Origin: Rotaria sp. Silwood1
Lineage: Eukaryota > Rotifera > Eurotatoria > Philodinida > Philodinidae
Reading direction: 5' to 3'
Assembly (NCBI GenBank): GCA_905250075.1
Contig: CAJNOP010000055.1
Coordinates: 666,820-730,819, forward strand
Length of the DNA stretch: 64,000 nucleotides
Positions 24,206-36,419 of the stretch are shown here, piece by piece. A program made the translations under genes and the position numbers. How positions within the stretch are numbered: position 1 is the stretch's first letter; each line of letters opens with the position of its first letter. Below the pieces are notes generated by a model, which saw only the letters and a list, made by a program, of their open reading frames with translations, was not told where the DNA came from and searched no databases.

Positions 24206-25985
24206 CTAACCAATAAATTTGTCGTTTTCCCAAGTACCATCTTGAACTCTACCATTAACAAAGGTCAACTTGCCTATGCCATGTCTTTTTCCATTTTTAA
24301 ATGATCCTTCATAATAACTTCCACTAGGCCATTTAAGTACTCCTATACCATTCATTTCATCATTGGTCCAATGTCCTTTATATTTACCACCATTTGCATA
24401 AGTGTACGTTCCATATCCATGTTTTTTATCATCTTTGAATTCGCCTTCATATTGATCACCATCCGCCCAAATGCGTAAACCTTTTCCATGCGCCTTTCCA
24501 TCAATGAAATTGCCTTCATATTTGTCTCCCTTCACAGAACAATATGTGCCATAATGGTGTATTTTGCCACTTTCATGAAAGCCTTCGTAATGATTTCCAT
24601 TCGGCCAGGTGCTTGTTCCATCACCATAAGGTTTATCAGCTATCCAATAACCTATATATGTATAACCATTAGCACAAGAGAGACTACCATATCCATGCAT
24701 CTTACCATTCATGAAATCTCCTTCATAACGATCACCATTTGAACAAATACGAACTCCATCTCCACTTGCTTTCGCGTCAGCAGAGCGGTCCTCGTAGATC
24801 TCTCCATTGACTGTATATAATTTACGATATCCTTGTTTTTCACCTTTCTTGTACGTTACTTCGTAACGATTATCGTTCGAAAATGTAATGATCGAAGACT
24901 CTATGTTCCTTTGAACCTCGTCTCTATCTGAAAAAAAATCAAATGATCAATTTTTTTTGAGAATTCTTAACCTATTTTAATGCGTATCAGAACGACCTTG
25001 ATTTACCGCTTCCTTTGTCTTCGAAACAACTTTTTCTATGGAATTAGTCGAATCTATATAATTTCGTTGTATTCATTTTATTTTATACTTATATGAAAAT
25101 GTACGATAAAAGTAAAGAATAAAAATTAGACAGTGCAAATGAATTAACTCGAACTGTTTTTAGTTAGACCGATGTCATGGACAAAAACTCAATGAAATAA
25201 AAATCCTTACATTATTAGAAAATAAACTAAAATTTCACAAAATGAATACTAAACATACCTGAAGCATTCTCAACTGATTTGTTTGTTGAAGATATAGGAT
25301 TATGAACGGATGCCGACTTGTTACGATTTTCATTAGGAATTTCTACTAGATGTATAACACTTGGGCCAACAGAAGAACCATAATCGATTTTTTTAACACG
25401 TAAATGAGTCCCCGGAAGCAATAAAACTTCATTCTCATTTATATCATGAGTATAGCTACGAATATACTTGCCACTTATCACTTCGATTGAGCAAAGCATC
25501 GATTTGTTATTAAGATAACTCTCAATTACATGAATCGACAATGAACATGAACTAAAACAGCCCCAAACTATATCATCATTTTCCTTCAAGTCGTTAACTA
25601 TATTGATAGACATCCCACGCCATACTTTGCTCTTCACGGTAGGTAATTTCTCCAAAGCAGCATTAAATAGTTTGAGATAACTAAACCAGGGCTCTATCAT
25701 TGATTGATTTTTCGATCTCAACGCTTTATTTAGTTCACTGCATAAACTTTGTTTTACATGTTCGTCTGTATAGAGATAGATAGCAGCCGATTCATCTTTA
25801 GTGAGATTATAGATCGAAGAATGATGGCAATAGATGTTTGAACATTTTATACGAGTATCCAGCTGGTCGATATTTGATAAAAAGGATTCGAGAGCTCTTG
25901 TCAATGGTACAAGACGGTAGTTCCTGTAATCGTAATAGTTAGGTGATTGACCATTATCATAATGAGTTTGAATAAATCGATTCAT
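24206..25985 (-). CDS. ADP-ribosyltransferase-MORN repeat protein, copy B
   Basis: Three exons: 25985-25259, 25053-24997, 24927-24206 (1506 nt, 501 aa). The donor at 24996 (GTCGTT) is chosen because the stronger-looking GTAAAT ten bases earlier breaks the reading phase. The ART domain has VWRG (Arg123), SSCSLS (Ser146) and ENEVLLLPG, an intact ExE (Glu184, Glu186) typical of arginine-specific enzymes. MORN repeats fill the last 240 residues (YEGDFMNGKMHGYG, YEGNFIDGKAHGKG, YEGEFKDDKKHGYG and others). Same strand and exon structure as copy A, hence a tandem duplication; the proteins have diverged clearly, so it is not recent. Probable intracellular mono-ADP-ribosyltransferase; target unknown. 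Confidence 0.85.
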
Positions 25986-28511
25986 TATATACGCGTAGTA
26001 TGTAATTCATAGACAACTTACGCTTTTTTTCTCAGGACTGTTTTATGTTCTGAAATGTAGTGATTTAAAAGCGACGGATTGTTTTTATGAGAAACCGTGT
26101 TTTTATTTGCGAAATGACAACAGAAGGAAGAAAAAAGTCTTCCACTTTATGCGTCAACAATGGTTAAAACATGTCGCTTCTTACAGAGTAGAAAAAAACG
26201 CATGTCTACGAGTCTACTTCTATTTTTTTAAATTGACATATAACAGAAAAATGGTGACGTTAGAGCAATTATTCATACTTCAAGAATAAGCATGATTGAG
26301 TAACTGAGTCACTTAGGACAATCGAAACATACCACAAAACACAGTAAGAGTAAGAAAAGTAACTGCTCCAAGTGATAAAAAGCGTTTCGGTTGAGACTTC
26401 TTTTATTACGTAGAACACCTCTATACTAGATAAGTTCTATGAATCATCTTCTTGAATCTCCTGTATTGAGTTAAGCGCAATTTCCTATATTGTTAATCAA
26501 TATCAACATATATCATTGGATACTCAGATGTTGGATATCTGATCTGAAATTTTTGTCACAAACAAGCCTGTTTACTACTATAATGTGCCGGGTGTTGTCC
26601 AAAATGAATGTTTAGATCTCGAGATATTAGACTTTTCACAAACCATATTTTTCCGCTAGCGCTCAGAAATCTAGCTTTTTTTAAGAATGTTATATCTCAA
26701 AATCGAAGTATCCATTTCAGACGAGAGATTCATGGCATACGATAGTATCACTGAGACCTATTCATGGAAAAAAATTCTAGATAAAATATTTAACATTCGA
26801 GTTTTAATGATATACTTTGAGACAGCTTAGAAAATTGATATAACAAGTATAAATTATTCGAGAAGATCTGATAAGACGAATTCATTCTCGACTTTATCTA
26901 GCCTCGAGAGTTCTATCTAATGAAGAAAGTCTCACTGCAAATTTATTTTATTACTTGGAACGATCCTCTCACCACATTATTAACCAATTAATAGTCGATT
27001 TGTGTAATTCAGATCATTCTTCAAGTGTTATCGATGTGTCTTAATGCGTAGAAAAGACTTCGGGCTATCTACTGATGACAATCTCTTATGTTATCTTATA
27101 TGAACTTCTGGAAAGTGCATCGGTATTTTTGAAAAGTAATTTGAATTATATCAATCGACTATACTCTGTTTCAAAACCAAAATTTTACTTAGATAAAACT
27201 CAGCTTTTTGAATTTTCATAATTACTTTGGAAATCAAATATTATGAATTTCACTCTAATTGACAATCAAAATTTTGCATTACAAAACTAAGACTAAAATC
27301 AAAATTTTTCGTTGATTATAATTGATTAATAATTAATTAGAATCAAAATCATAAATCAAATTATTCCACGATAAAATTAAAATGAAAATCTTTTATTATT
27401 AATCAATATTAAGTCAGATTTTGTAATAGAATAATTCGATTTATCATTTTGATTATGAAGATAAGATTTTGAAATTTTAATTGTTTTTTGATCGATACAA
27501 TGTTTTATGAAGTAGTATTCTAAAAGTCATACAATGCAACACTAAACAAAGTATTCACGTATAGAAATTGAGAGTATCAAAAGAAAATAGAGCAAATGTA
27601 ATGGAATATTGATTGTGCTTTGAAATACGGACGCACGTGTACGAAATCAGTATGTTTTTTCAAATTATATTATTCGAATGGATGTTGATTGATCATTTGG
27701 TAATTGGACATAAAACCTCAATGTGTTCGTGGTAGTCATTTATATATTTTTGCCACGTTTACTGTATTGTTTAAGTAAATTATTCTTATTGGATTCACAA
27801 TTTTTCACAAACGGTTTTTGGTCACTATACTGAAGGACTGTTTTATAGTTCTTAAGACAAAAAAATCAGACAAATGATGGATTTACATTAAAAACTGGTC
27901 GCAATGTATTACTTATTCCTATTGGATGATAGCAGAATCACGGTACACATTAGCAAATCCAGTAGTCACTATTTTGGGACTTATTCTTTACAGACTCTTT
28001 TTTTTGTCTTCATCAATCCATTAAGATTCTTGTCAAGCTCGAAATTCAAATAAATTTTTCTTTGCCAAGAACTAGAAAAACGAATTCCTGCCTGAAGTTT
28101 TAACTAAAAAGAATCTTGAACAATCTATCAAGAAAGCCAAGAGTCTGAATAGAATAAGAATATAATATATAAAGTTTTTTAAAATTCAGACAAGCTTCTT
28201 CTCTGACCGTCAAGATAAACGGTACATGATATTTACATAGACATGTTTATAAATATAAATATCTGCACATTATATACTAATTTTTGTATGCCAGACATTA
28301 ATAGTTCTTATATTCAATTGAACGATCTAGAATCATTCAATTCAAATAATGCATGTATTTTTAATGTTAACAAATTTTTATTATTTGTTTCTTAATGGAA
28401 AATATTAAATTTTGCTCATAAGTATAAAATCGTTTTTAGTATTCGTTTTAACCATTTTCTATATAGTCTTTTTGTAGCTTATTTGAAGTTATGTGAAATT
28501 TGACGGTAAGT
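25986..28511. other. Non-coding stretch
   Basis: Upstream region of ART-MORN copy B, then AT-rich sequence. Around 27170-27500 there are repeated AATCAAAATTTT-like words that look like low complexity rather than a defined repeat. No gene seen. Confidence 0.4.
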
Positions 28512-28638
28512 ATGCTCTTCGCCGAAAACAAGATCGTCGAAAACTCACATCGCCGACTCGACGTGGAAATTCACTGTAAATTTCCACGTCGAGTCGGCGA
28601 TGTGAGTTTTCGACAATCTTGTTTTCGGCGGAGAGCAT
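28512..28638. repeat. 127-bp near-perfect hairpin element
   Basis: Two 59-base arms differ at only two positions around a loop of about 9 bases. The ends are ATGCTCTTCGCCG and CGGCGGAGAGCAT. The arms are much more GC-rich than the surroundings (for example CGCCGACTCGACGTGG). It gives the same pseudo-peptide on both strands and is not a gene. It could be a very short MITE or a foldback insertion; a structured RNA precursor is an alternative. Confidence 0.7.
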
Positions 28639-29394
28639 TACATTCATCTTATACCTCTTTAGCAAATACGTGTTACAACAATCATTTTTTATTAGGTAAT
28701 AATAAAGAAATTTTCTTCTTTCGATAATTGAGAACGATAGTTTAAACGGTTGAAAATGGTCCTCCTGCAATAAACGATGGAGACTGATGGCTATGTTCGA
28801 CTGGAACGTAAGCTGCATCGCTTAGTTTGATTTTCATCTCAAACCTATGCATAACAGTATGATCTTATTTCCATTTTATAATGTCTTATTCACACTGTTT
28901 TCAGCCGCATTCAACTTGGTTTAACCATTTCCATTACATTCTAGATAATGCCCTCGTTAGGCTTTTTATTACCAAATGAAACATTTTATTTCATAAATAG
29001 AATTCCTCAATACATATTTAACCCATACAAGCTACATACAGAATAAACTTGTGAAAAAGGAGCGCACAAAAACAAAATCCTTATATTTGCTATGCATGAA
29101 AGTACGATTAGACATATATTCATATAAAGTAGTTCATTAATTAATAAACGGAATTTTTTTACGGATATCTTTTGTAACAAAGAAGTTATCTTTATTGTTT
29201 ATTTAATAGTAGTAATTTATAGTCGTCGAAAGTAAGTATTGAGACACTCATTACTTACACAAATCTTCATTGATTATAATATGACAACAGTCTAGTTTAA
29301 AACAAATTCTGATAGAAATTCTATTCTACATTAAAAATATTTTGTGATCTTGATTATCGATAATAATGATCTATATTCATTTATTTAAGGTATA
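28639..29394. other. Non-coding stretch
   Basis: Spacer between the hairpin element and the MITE; no gene seen. Confidence 0.4.
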
Positions 29395-29973
29395 CAGGGT
29401 GATTGAAAAGTAACTTCCTATTTTAAATTCTTTATTACTCTCAAACGACAAAAGATATCATAACGATCATTTCATTGTTTTGAAGCATGTGTCATGCCAT
29501 TTTATAATAGATGAAACAAGCCGATTGATCATTTGACTATCTAAGATCAAGCACGAATTTCATCTCGAGAATGTCTGAAAATAACTCATTATTTTGAATA
29601 ATTTATTGTTCTTATACGAGAACAAATACTATAACAAATTTTTGTACTATTTTGAACTATGCATAATACAATAACATACAATGTCTCAAATTTCTACATA
29701 GATTCCTCTATTGTCCGTACACTTCTATGATTATTATAGTATCTGTTCTTATATAAGAAAATACCAGTATTCAAAATAATGAGTTATTTTCAGACATTCT
29801 CGAGATGAAATTCGTGCTTGATCTTAGATAGTCAAATGATCAATAGGCTTGTTTCATCTACTTTAAAATGGCAGGACACATGCTTCAAAACAATGAAATA
29901 ATCGTTATGATATCTTTTGTCATTTGAGAGTAATATAGAATTTAAAATAGGGAGTTACTTTTCAATCACCCTG
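29395..29973. mobile_element. 579-bp MITE with TA target duplication
   Basis: The termini CAGGGTGATTGAAAAGTAAC and its complement lie directly inside TA dinucleotides (29393-29394 and 29974-29975), the duplication typical of Tc1/mariner-type transposition. The inverted arms run about 200-240 bases each with only scattered mismatches (shared blocks include CATTCTCGAGATGAAATTCG). No transposase frame is present, so it is a non-autonomous derivative. High arm identity suggests a fairly recent insertion. Confidence 0.8.
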
Positions 29974-29975
29974 TA

Positions 29976-30785
29976 TTTTAATTTATTTTTTTGATTTTTA
30001 GTAAGCCACATTATACGAGCAAAAATAACTATTTTTATTTATAGAGTATTTTTCAACATATTTTCAAGTAATTTAATTATATTATGATCGGATTACTTAG
30101 AAAGATTATCATTCATATAAACATGAAGTTCTTTGAACAAAAAAAACCAAGGACTTGTATATTACGAAAGATAGAATGTGAAATAAGAAAAAAAATTCTT
30201 TTTTTTTTATCAAGTTAATACTATTGAGATCTTTACTATATTGATGTTTTTCTAAAACTATATGTTATAATCCGAGTAAAAATGAATTATGATTCTGTAG
30301 AAAATACTTGCAAATAGATGATTTAATAATAGACAACGAGTCTTGTTCAGCTAGATATCATACAAAACAATTAAAAATATTAAAACTTGCAATAGTCTTG
30401 TAAATTATTTGTCAAGAAAACTAGATTTGTTTTTATTTTGAAACTCAAGCAAACGCATTTGAAATGGGTATGCTCGCTTGAATGCATTTATATGCATTTG
30501 ATTAATTTTAAAAACAGAACTCGTCGGCATTTTAAACACTATTAGACGCAAGTATTCATTGAAACGCATTTTAATGAGCCTATATTGATGCAAAAACGGA
30601 ATGTGTCAAAGTTTGAAATGCATTCAGAAAGATTTCTTTCTCTGATCTATTTTGACAGCCGCATTTGGCTACATGGAAAAACTGCAATCCGACTATGTTT
30701 AAAATTTATAGAAATTATCAATAGACATACATATTTTTTTTTTTACTAATAATTTATAGATAATATAAATTCATTTATTTAATAA
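29976..30785. other. Non-coding stretch
   Basis: Downstream of the GPCR gene. It contains repeated words around GCATTTGAAATG/ATGCATTTATATGCAT at 30430-30620 that may be a small degenerate repeat. No gene seen. Confidence 0.4.
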
Positions 30786-31745
30786 TCAACGTGATAGAAT
30801 AATTTTACTAACAACAGGAATATTTAAATTTTCATTATTTTCTTGTCTATTATCTTCTTCTCGTAATGTCATAAGTTCTTTACCAATAATCTTGAAAATA
30901 AATCTTTTCAATCCATGTCGAAAAGCTTTGGATACAATAAAAAATATGAAAAAACTGCTACCATAAAAAGTAAAATAAATAAAAGTAAATAAACTCTGTA
31001 AGAAATAAACAATTGATTCTTCTAATGGTGTTCGTATTTGATCTTTTGTTGATGTTGTATAAACAGAATAGAGAGCTGGTATTAGACTTACAAAAATATA
31101 AACAATATCTTGAATAAATAAACAACGAAGTAATTGAAAATCTTTTTTTGTCATTGTTCGTATTTGATATTGTCGATTACGTGAAATACATCGAATATGA
31201 CGAACATTTTTATAAGCAAATATAGATAAGATAATCATGAATAAACAAAAAAAACAATTAAATATCATTAAAGAATATGTAACAAATTGAAAATTAAAAA
31301 TAATCCAAAAAAATGTACTTAAACTTATTGAAAAATAAGCTAAACGTTTTGAACTATATAAACGTGTATCAACATTTTGTGATGATATTAATAAACGATC
31401 AATAGATGCAAGAATAAGAATTGTTGGTAAAAGTGTAGAGAAAAGAACTGCTGTATAATGAAGAAGTTTACATAATATGACACTTGAATTTTGTGCATAA
31501 ATTTGAAAACCATTAATAAGTGCAGTTCCAAGAATAGTTGAATTCAGATAGGCAGAACTGAGAAGAAGAAATATAAGAAAATAAAATACACAAACATTTT
31601 TTCTCCATGATTTTTTACAAAAAATAAAAATACTTAATAAGTTTCCAATATTACCGATAATATAAATGGTTAAATTACCATAACGATACAGATAAACAAT
31701 AATATTATTCAAGATTTCAGAATAATAATTATCTAAGGAGGACAT
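30786..31745 (-). CDS. Rhodopsin-like GPCR with a very short second extracellular loop
   Basis: Intronless, 319 aa from the Met chosen because MSS aligns with the start of the paralogue at 35370; an ATG five codons earlier (31760) is possible. TM1 carries IIGNIGNLLSIF (the GN motif). TM2 follows KKSWRKNVCVFYF. ILCKLLHY holds the conserved Cys at the top of TM3, ASIDRLLISS is the DR(Y) equivalent, and KNVRHIR closes TM5. Compared with the paralogue, about 27 residues between TM4 and TM5 are missing in frame. That removes nearly all of extracellular loop 2 and the Cys that normally pairs with TM3. It would sit in the plasma membrane and signal through G proteins; the ligand is unknown and the deletion could disable ligand binding. 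Confidence 0.8.
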   Translation of the reverse strand: MSSLDNYYSEILNNIIVYLYRYGNLTIYIIGNIGNLLSIFIFCKKSWRKNVCVFYFLIFLLLSSAYLNSTILGTALINGFQIYAQNSSVILCKLLHYTAVLFSTLLPTILILASIDRLLISSQNVDTRLYSSKRLAYFSISLSTFFWIIFNFQFVTYSLMIFNCFFCLFMIILSIFAYKNVRHIRCISRNRQYQIRTMTKKDFQLLRCLFIQDIVYIFVSLIPALYSVYTTSTKDQIRTPLEESIVYFLQSLFTFIYFTFYGSSFFIFFIVSKAFRHGLKRFIFKIIGKELMTLREEDNRQENNENLNIPVVSKIILSR

Positions 31746-31760
31746 TTCTGTACGACACAA

Positions 31761-34700
31761 CAGTATTAAACAAGAGTAATACTTGTTATTTTTGAAGATT
31801 AATTGATGTTGGCGACTCCTTTTTTTTTTTCTTCCTAAAACAACTTATATGAAAATCATGACAAAGTAATTATGTAATATTCATTAAAATATTTATATAA
31901 GTATGCTTTATGTCACATCCACGAGAAATATGCCAAGACACTTTGTATTCTACCATTGTGATGGCTTCTTTCTTTCTTTTTTCTTATTATTCTTTTTATA
32001 TTTGATGAAACAGAGAACTTGCATATCCCTACCAAGAATATTTAATATTAATAATTGATACTTACGATTCATTTGAATTATTAGAGATCTGTGAAAAAAA
32101 ATCAAATATACATAAGAAAAATTCAAATTTTTTCATGCATCATACTAATGAATCTTAGATAATGAACAAAATAAAAAGGTTTCATATTTTATTTATATAC
32201 ATAATGATTTAATAACAATTTCTAAAAGCATTCAACAAGCATTTATTCTTCGTTTTTATTCATTTTTATTTCTATTGAATTTAAGTTAATGACTTATAAA
32301 AATTGTAAATACACTAATGACTTTATAAAAATTGGTTGGGCACTGATCTAGAAACTCAAAAACATGATATTAAAGTTAGGAAACAGACATAACAATGGAT
32401 CTATTTGAATGTCACTGATGGAAATGAACATTTTCATCGATTGAATTTCTTGATTTTGATGAATACCTAATTTTATTACAATACAACAATATTTTTGTAT
32501 ATATCATCATCCAAAACATCATATCAATTGAATCCTACAAATTGATCAAAAGTTATTATTAAGTGTAAACATGATGATCATGCAAGTGACTACTTGTCTT
32601 TCAAGATTTTGATTAAAACTAATCTGAAGTATAGCAAATTGTAGAATCAACTGATAAATAGAAGATTTGTTATTGGTTTTTCTAAAAACAAAACATAGTA
32701 ATTTAATTTTCTTGAGCATTATAATCGTTATACTGTTGTTTGCTGCCAATAAACTTTACTCTTTTAAGAAAAAGAGTTGTTTTATGGAACAGTTTAAAGT
32801 ACTTGAGTATGCACATCTTCAACTTTCGAACGTCATTTGATTTAATTGTATGCCTACCGATAAGCTTCTTTGAGGGTAAAAAGAGCTTTTTAAAAAATGG
32901 AAACTTACGGCTTAATACAGAAAAGTTAAAGTCGTTTTACTGCACTTTTTAATGAGAGCAAAGTATTGTTGAAATAATCAAAATATGATGTTTTGACCTG
33001 TAATTTTAGTTATCGATAGAGTGAACAGTCATTAGAAAGTCTGAAAAATTTTCAAAGACATCAAAACATTTTTTCTTGCTGTATTCAACTTCCTGGTCAA
33101 CTTGACTGTTGCAATGTTCTGTAAAAAGCGGCTCTCTTTTTGCTAGATGAATATCCGCAGAAAGATATATTGGCTTTCTTTATAATTTTCAGGACTTTTC
33201 TATGACTCTTAAATCTATCGATAAAAAAAATATCAGATTGAAAATACTTATTTTAATTGTTTCGAATATACTTCTCTCTACATAAGACACACCGATCAAA
33301 TGCCCATAGCTTGTCACTAGTACGATATAGATCTGAATCCTTTTATTTTAGACTTTTTTTAGTCTTAAATGGATCTGTTTGTAAGAATGAAACTGAATCA
33401 ATCAACATCCAATAATTGTGGATGTTCACACGTTAGTACAAAAAAACCACAACGAGAAAAGAAAGAATTATGTCAGACGTATCCTCTATTATCAATTACT
33501 TGTTATTAGAAAGTCAATGATTATTGCTTTTATATAACTAAATATCTAAAACAAAATATTCATTAATTGATGAGAAAATAGTCCAGGATACAATGCATTA
33601 TGAAACACTTCAATTTAATGTGTAGGACAAAATCTATTGGGATAATAAATACAGATACTTTATGTTTTTTTTCTTGGAACATTATCATCGTTGAACAATA
33701 ATTAACTTCAAATAACTTAAATGAGATTAGTTTACCATTGAAGATTTCATGAATTACTTAGTATACAGTAATTAACAAGTGTTATCAATATTAAAATAAG
33801 ACTTAGTTGTAGCGACATGTCCAAAGTAGACTTGAATCGATTTATAACAAAAAAAACCGAATGCATTCAAATTATTTAGTAATCATAGACATCGAACTCT
33901 CCAGTTGAATTAAATAATTGAATATCTGAAATTTAGACATTCACAAAAGAGCGTGACAACAACTTGTCATGGAGATTCGATAGTTTTCTTGTTAGCTTCT
34001 AGTATAAATCTATGTAAAAATATTTAGTTCAAGATATTTACCGGAGGCTAAAAAGTTTTAAGAACATATTTCATTGGAAACGTTCTCTGCATGCTTTTAG
34101 AAATTGGAAGAAAAATCTTTGCCTACTAAGAAACTTAGTCTTATTTTTCGTCTTTAATCGGATTTTATAGTTATTCAATAGAGCATTATAAAGGGGTAAA
34201 AATAAAATTTTCAAGATATCCGTTGAGTTCGATCAATCAACATTTTTCTAATGTTTTCTGTTGGCAAAAAGTGTTCACCACTAATAAGTAATTTTTGAAA
34301 AATAAGATATCTTTCTAATAGTCCAAGTTAATGAAACTCAATATTTTCTATCTAATTAGAGTTTAGCAACTGCTTTATAGAAACATATTATATCAAACAA
34401 GATACAGTTTTTCATAAAACCATTCGGTGTGAAACTTATCGTTGTGTCACTCAAATATTTTTATACAACTAGAAAGACCGTATCGAATTAATTACATTCA
34501 TAGATAAAGTGCTAAGTACAAAATAAATTGATTAAATCCACTGTTCATCATTGATTTAATGTGACGTTGCAAATCACTTTTCAACTTTCAGTAAATGTTT
34601 TGAAACAAATATTTTTACACAACTTTGTATTAAAGGTTAAAAAGAAAACTATAGAGTGTTCACGACATGTTGTTATCATGCTATATTGAAAACAAATTTA

Positions 34701-35292
34701 ATACAAAACTTTTACATCATTCGTTATAAGGTTTTGAAGAATTAAAAATGATGTACAAATCATAAGCAGGAGACTTTTTTTTGGATTACTTTCTTCTAGT
34801 TTAACTACTCTATGAAATTATTTATAATATTAACGATCTCTGCTATGTAATTATAATTGAAATTATTCTTAATTATGACTAATCGCGCATAAGTTTTTAA
34901 GCACGAATTTCATTTTATGATTTTTCAATTGACTTAACTAAACAACAATTAAGATTTGAAATTCTCAAGAGTTCATTAACATATGAAATAAATCACAATT
35001 TGTTGCTTACCAAAGTCCAACTGTCCCCCTTATATAGCTTATTCGACCGTTAATTGTAAAATTACTTCAGAAAAATCAGCTAACCAGTATTAAGAAAAAA
35101 AAATAGTTCCATTAACTGTACGCAAATAAAAAAGAAGATTACTATAACAATAATCGGGTCTTTTTTTAATTTCATTCAAGTGTAATATTCTTCTCAATAA
35201 TGAGATTATGTCTGTATTATCTTAAGAGTCTTATTGAAATTATGTTTATCGTTAAATTCGTTTGTGTTAAAAATTAATAATATGAGCGCGCA
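31761..35292. other. 3.6-kb intergenic region between divergent GPCR genes
   Basis: It should hold both upstream regions. AT-rich, no frame with splice or domain support. No shared promoter motif was noticed. Confidence 0.4.
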
Positions 35293-35309
35293 AGAGAGAG
35301 AGAGAGAGA
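35293..35309. repeat. (GA)n microsatellite
   Basis: A short run of AGAGAG about 60 bases upstream of the GPCR start codon. It could act as a GAGA-type promoter element, but that is only a guess. Confidence 0.5.
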
Positions 35310-35369
35310 TCATACAGTGTAAGTATTGTATAAAAGAATAGAAATATTGATAATATTGTTATTAAAAAA

Positions 35370-36419
35370 ATGTCTTCTTCGGAAAATTCCTCCATTGAAA
35401 TTCTAACAAATATTCCAATTTATCTTCATCAATATGTAGCAACTATTTTTTTTATTATTGGTAATATTGGAAATTTCTTAAGTATTTTCATATTTTTTAA
35501 AAAATCTTGGAGAAAAAATGTTTGTGTTTTCTATTTCGTTATTTGTCTTTTTAATAATACTATTTTTATTAATGGAGCTTTAGTTGGATCTATTTTTTCA
35601 CTTGGTTTTAATATTAATGCACAAAATTCAAGTGTTATTTTATGTAAACTTTTCTATTATATAGCATATCTTGGTTCTACATATTTACCATGTGTTCTGA
35701 TTTTTGCATCGATTGATCGTTTATTAATATCTTCTCAAAATGTTGATACACGTTTGTATAGTTCAAAACGTTTAGCTTATTTCTTTGTTTCTACAAGTTT
35801 ATTTGTCTTGAGTGTCTTCTCTTTGCATATACTTATTAAAGTTAATATTCAACAATTTTCTCCTTCTATCTTTATATGTTATTATGATCTTTCAATATCT
35901 TATCTAAACTTTTTTATATATTCAGCATTAATAATGAGTGTTATCGTGCCATTTATCTTGATTATTTTATCAATAATTGCTTTTAAAAATGTTCGTCATA
36001 TTCGTACTATTCCACGTCAACAACGTAGACAAATTCGATCAATGAACAAAAAAGATTTTCAATTACTTCGTTGTTTATATGCTCATAATATTGTGTACAT
36101 CATTTGTACTATTGTATTGATTGTGAGTCTAGTCTATGGTACAACAATAAGATATAAAGTACAAAATCCATTTGATCGAACTGTATACAACTTTTTGAAC
36201 GATTTTGGTAGTTTTCTTCATTACATTCCGTACTGTACAAGTTTCTTCATATTTATCTGTTTTTCGAAAGCCTTTCGATTGGAACTAAAACGATATATTT
36301 ACAAGATATGTGGCAAAGATTCTACAACTGTACGCGAAGAAGAAAATAAAGAATTGCAATTATCAAGAGACAATAAAGAATTAAATGTTGCTGTCAGTAC
36401 TATTGTTTTAGCTCATTGA
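35370..36419 (+). CDS. Rhodopsin-like GPCR, full-length paralogue
   Basis: Intronless, 349 aa. Seven hydrophobic segments; TM1 has IIGNIGNFLSIF, TM3 is preceded by VILCKLFYY, and ASIDRLLISS replaces the classical DRY with an SIDR version, as in many lophotrochozoan receptors. Loop 2 contains the Cys (IFICYYD) that should pair with the TM3 Cys. KNVRHIR and MNKKDFQLLRCLY flank the third intracellular loop, and the tail is short and charged. It resembles FMRFamide/neuropeptide-type receptors in general layout, but I cannot assign a ligand. It is transcribed away from its shorter paralogue at 30786. Confidence 0.82.
   Translation: MSSSENSSIEILTNIPIYLHQYVATIFFIIGNIGNFLSIFIFFKKSWRKNVCVFYFVICLFNNTIFINGALVGSIFSLGFNINAQNSSVILCKLFYYIAYLGSTYLPCVLIFASIDRLLISSQNVDTRLYSSKRLAYFFVSTSLFVLSVFSLHILIKVNIQQFSPSIFICYYDLSISYLNFFIYSALIMSVIVPFILIILSIIAFKNVRHIRTIPRQQRRQIRSMNKKDFQLLRCLYAHNIVYIICTIVLIVSLVYGTTIRYKVQNPFDRTVYNFLNDFGSFLHYIPYCTSFFIFICFSKAFRLELKRYIYKICGKDSTTVREEENKELQLSRDNKELNVAVSTIVLAH

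Noticed and set aside
24997..25007. GTAAAT as the donor of ART-MORN copy B exon 2
   Set aside because: Using it breaks the phase into the MORN exon; the donor ten bases further (GTCGTT) restores it.
28489..28818. Open frames on both strands encoding nearly the same peptide
   Set aside because: The shared peptide comes from the palindromic 127-bp hairpin; no start context or homology.
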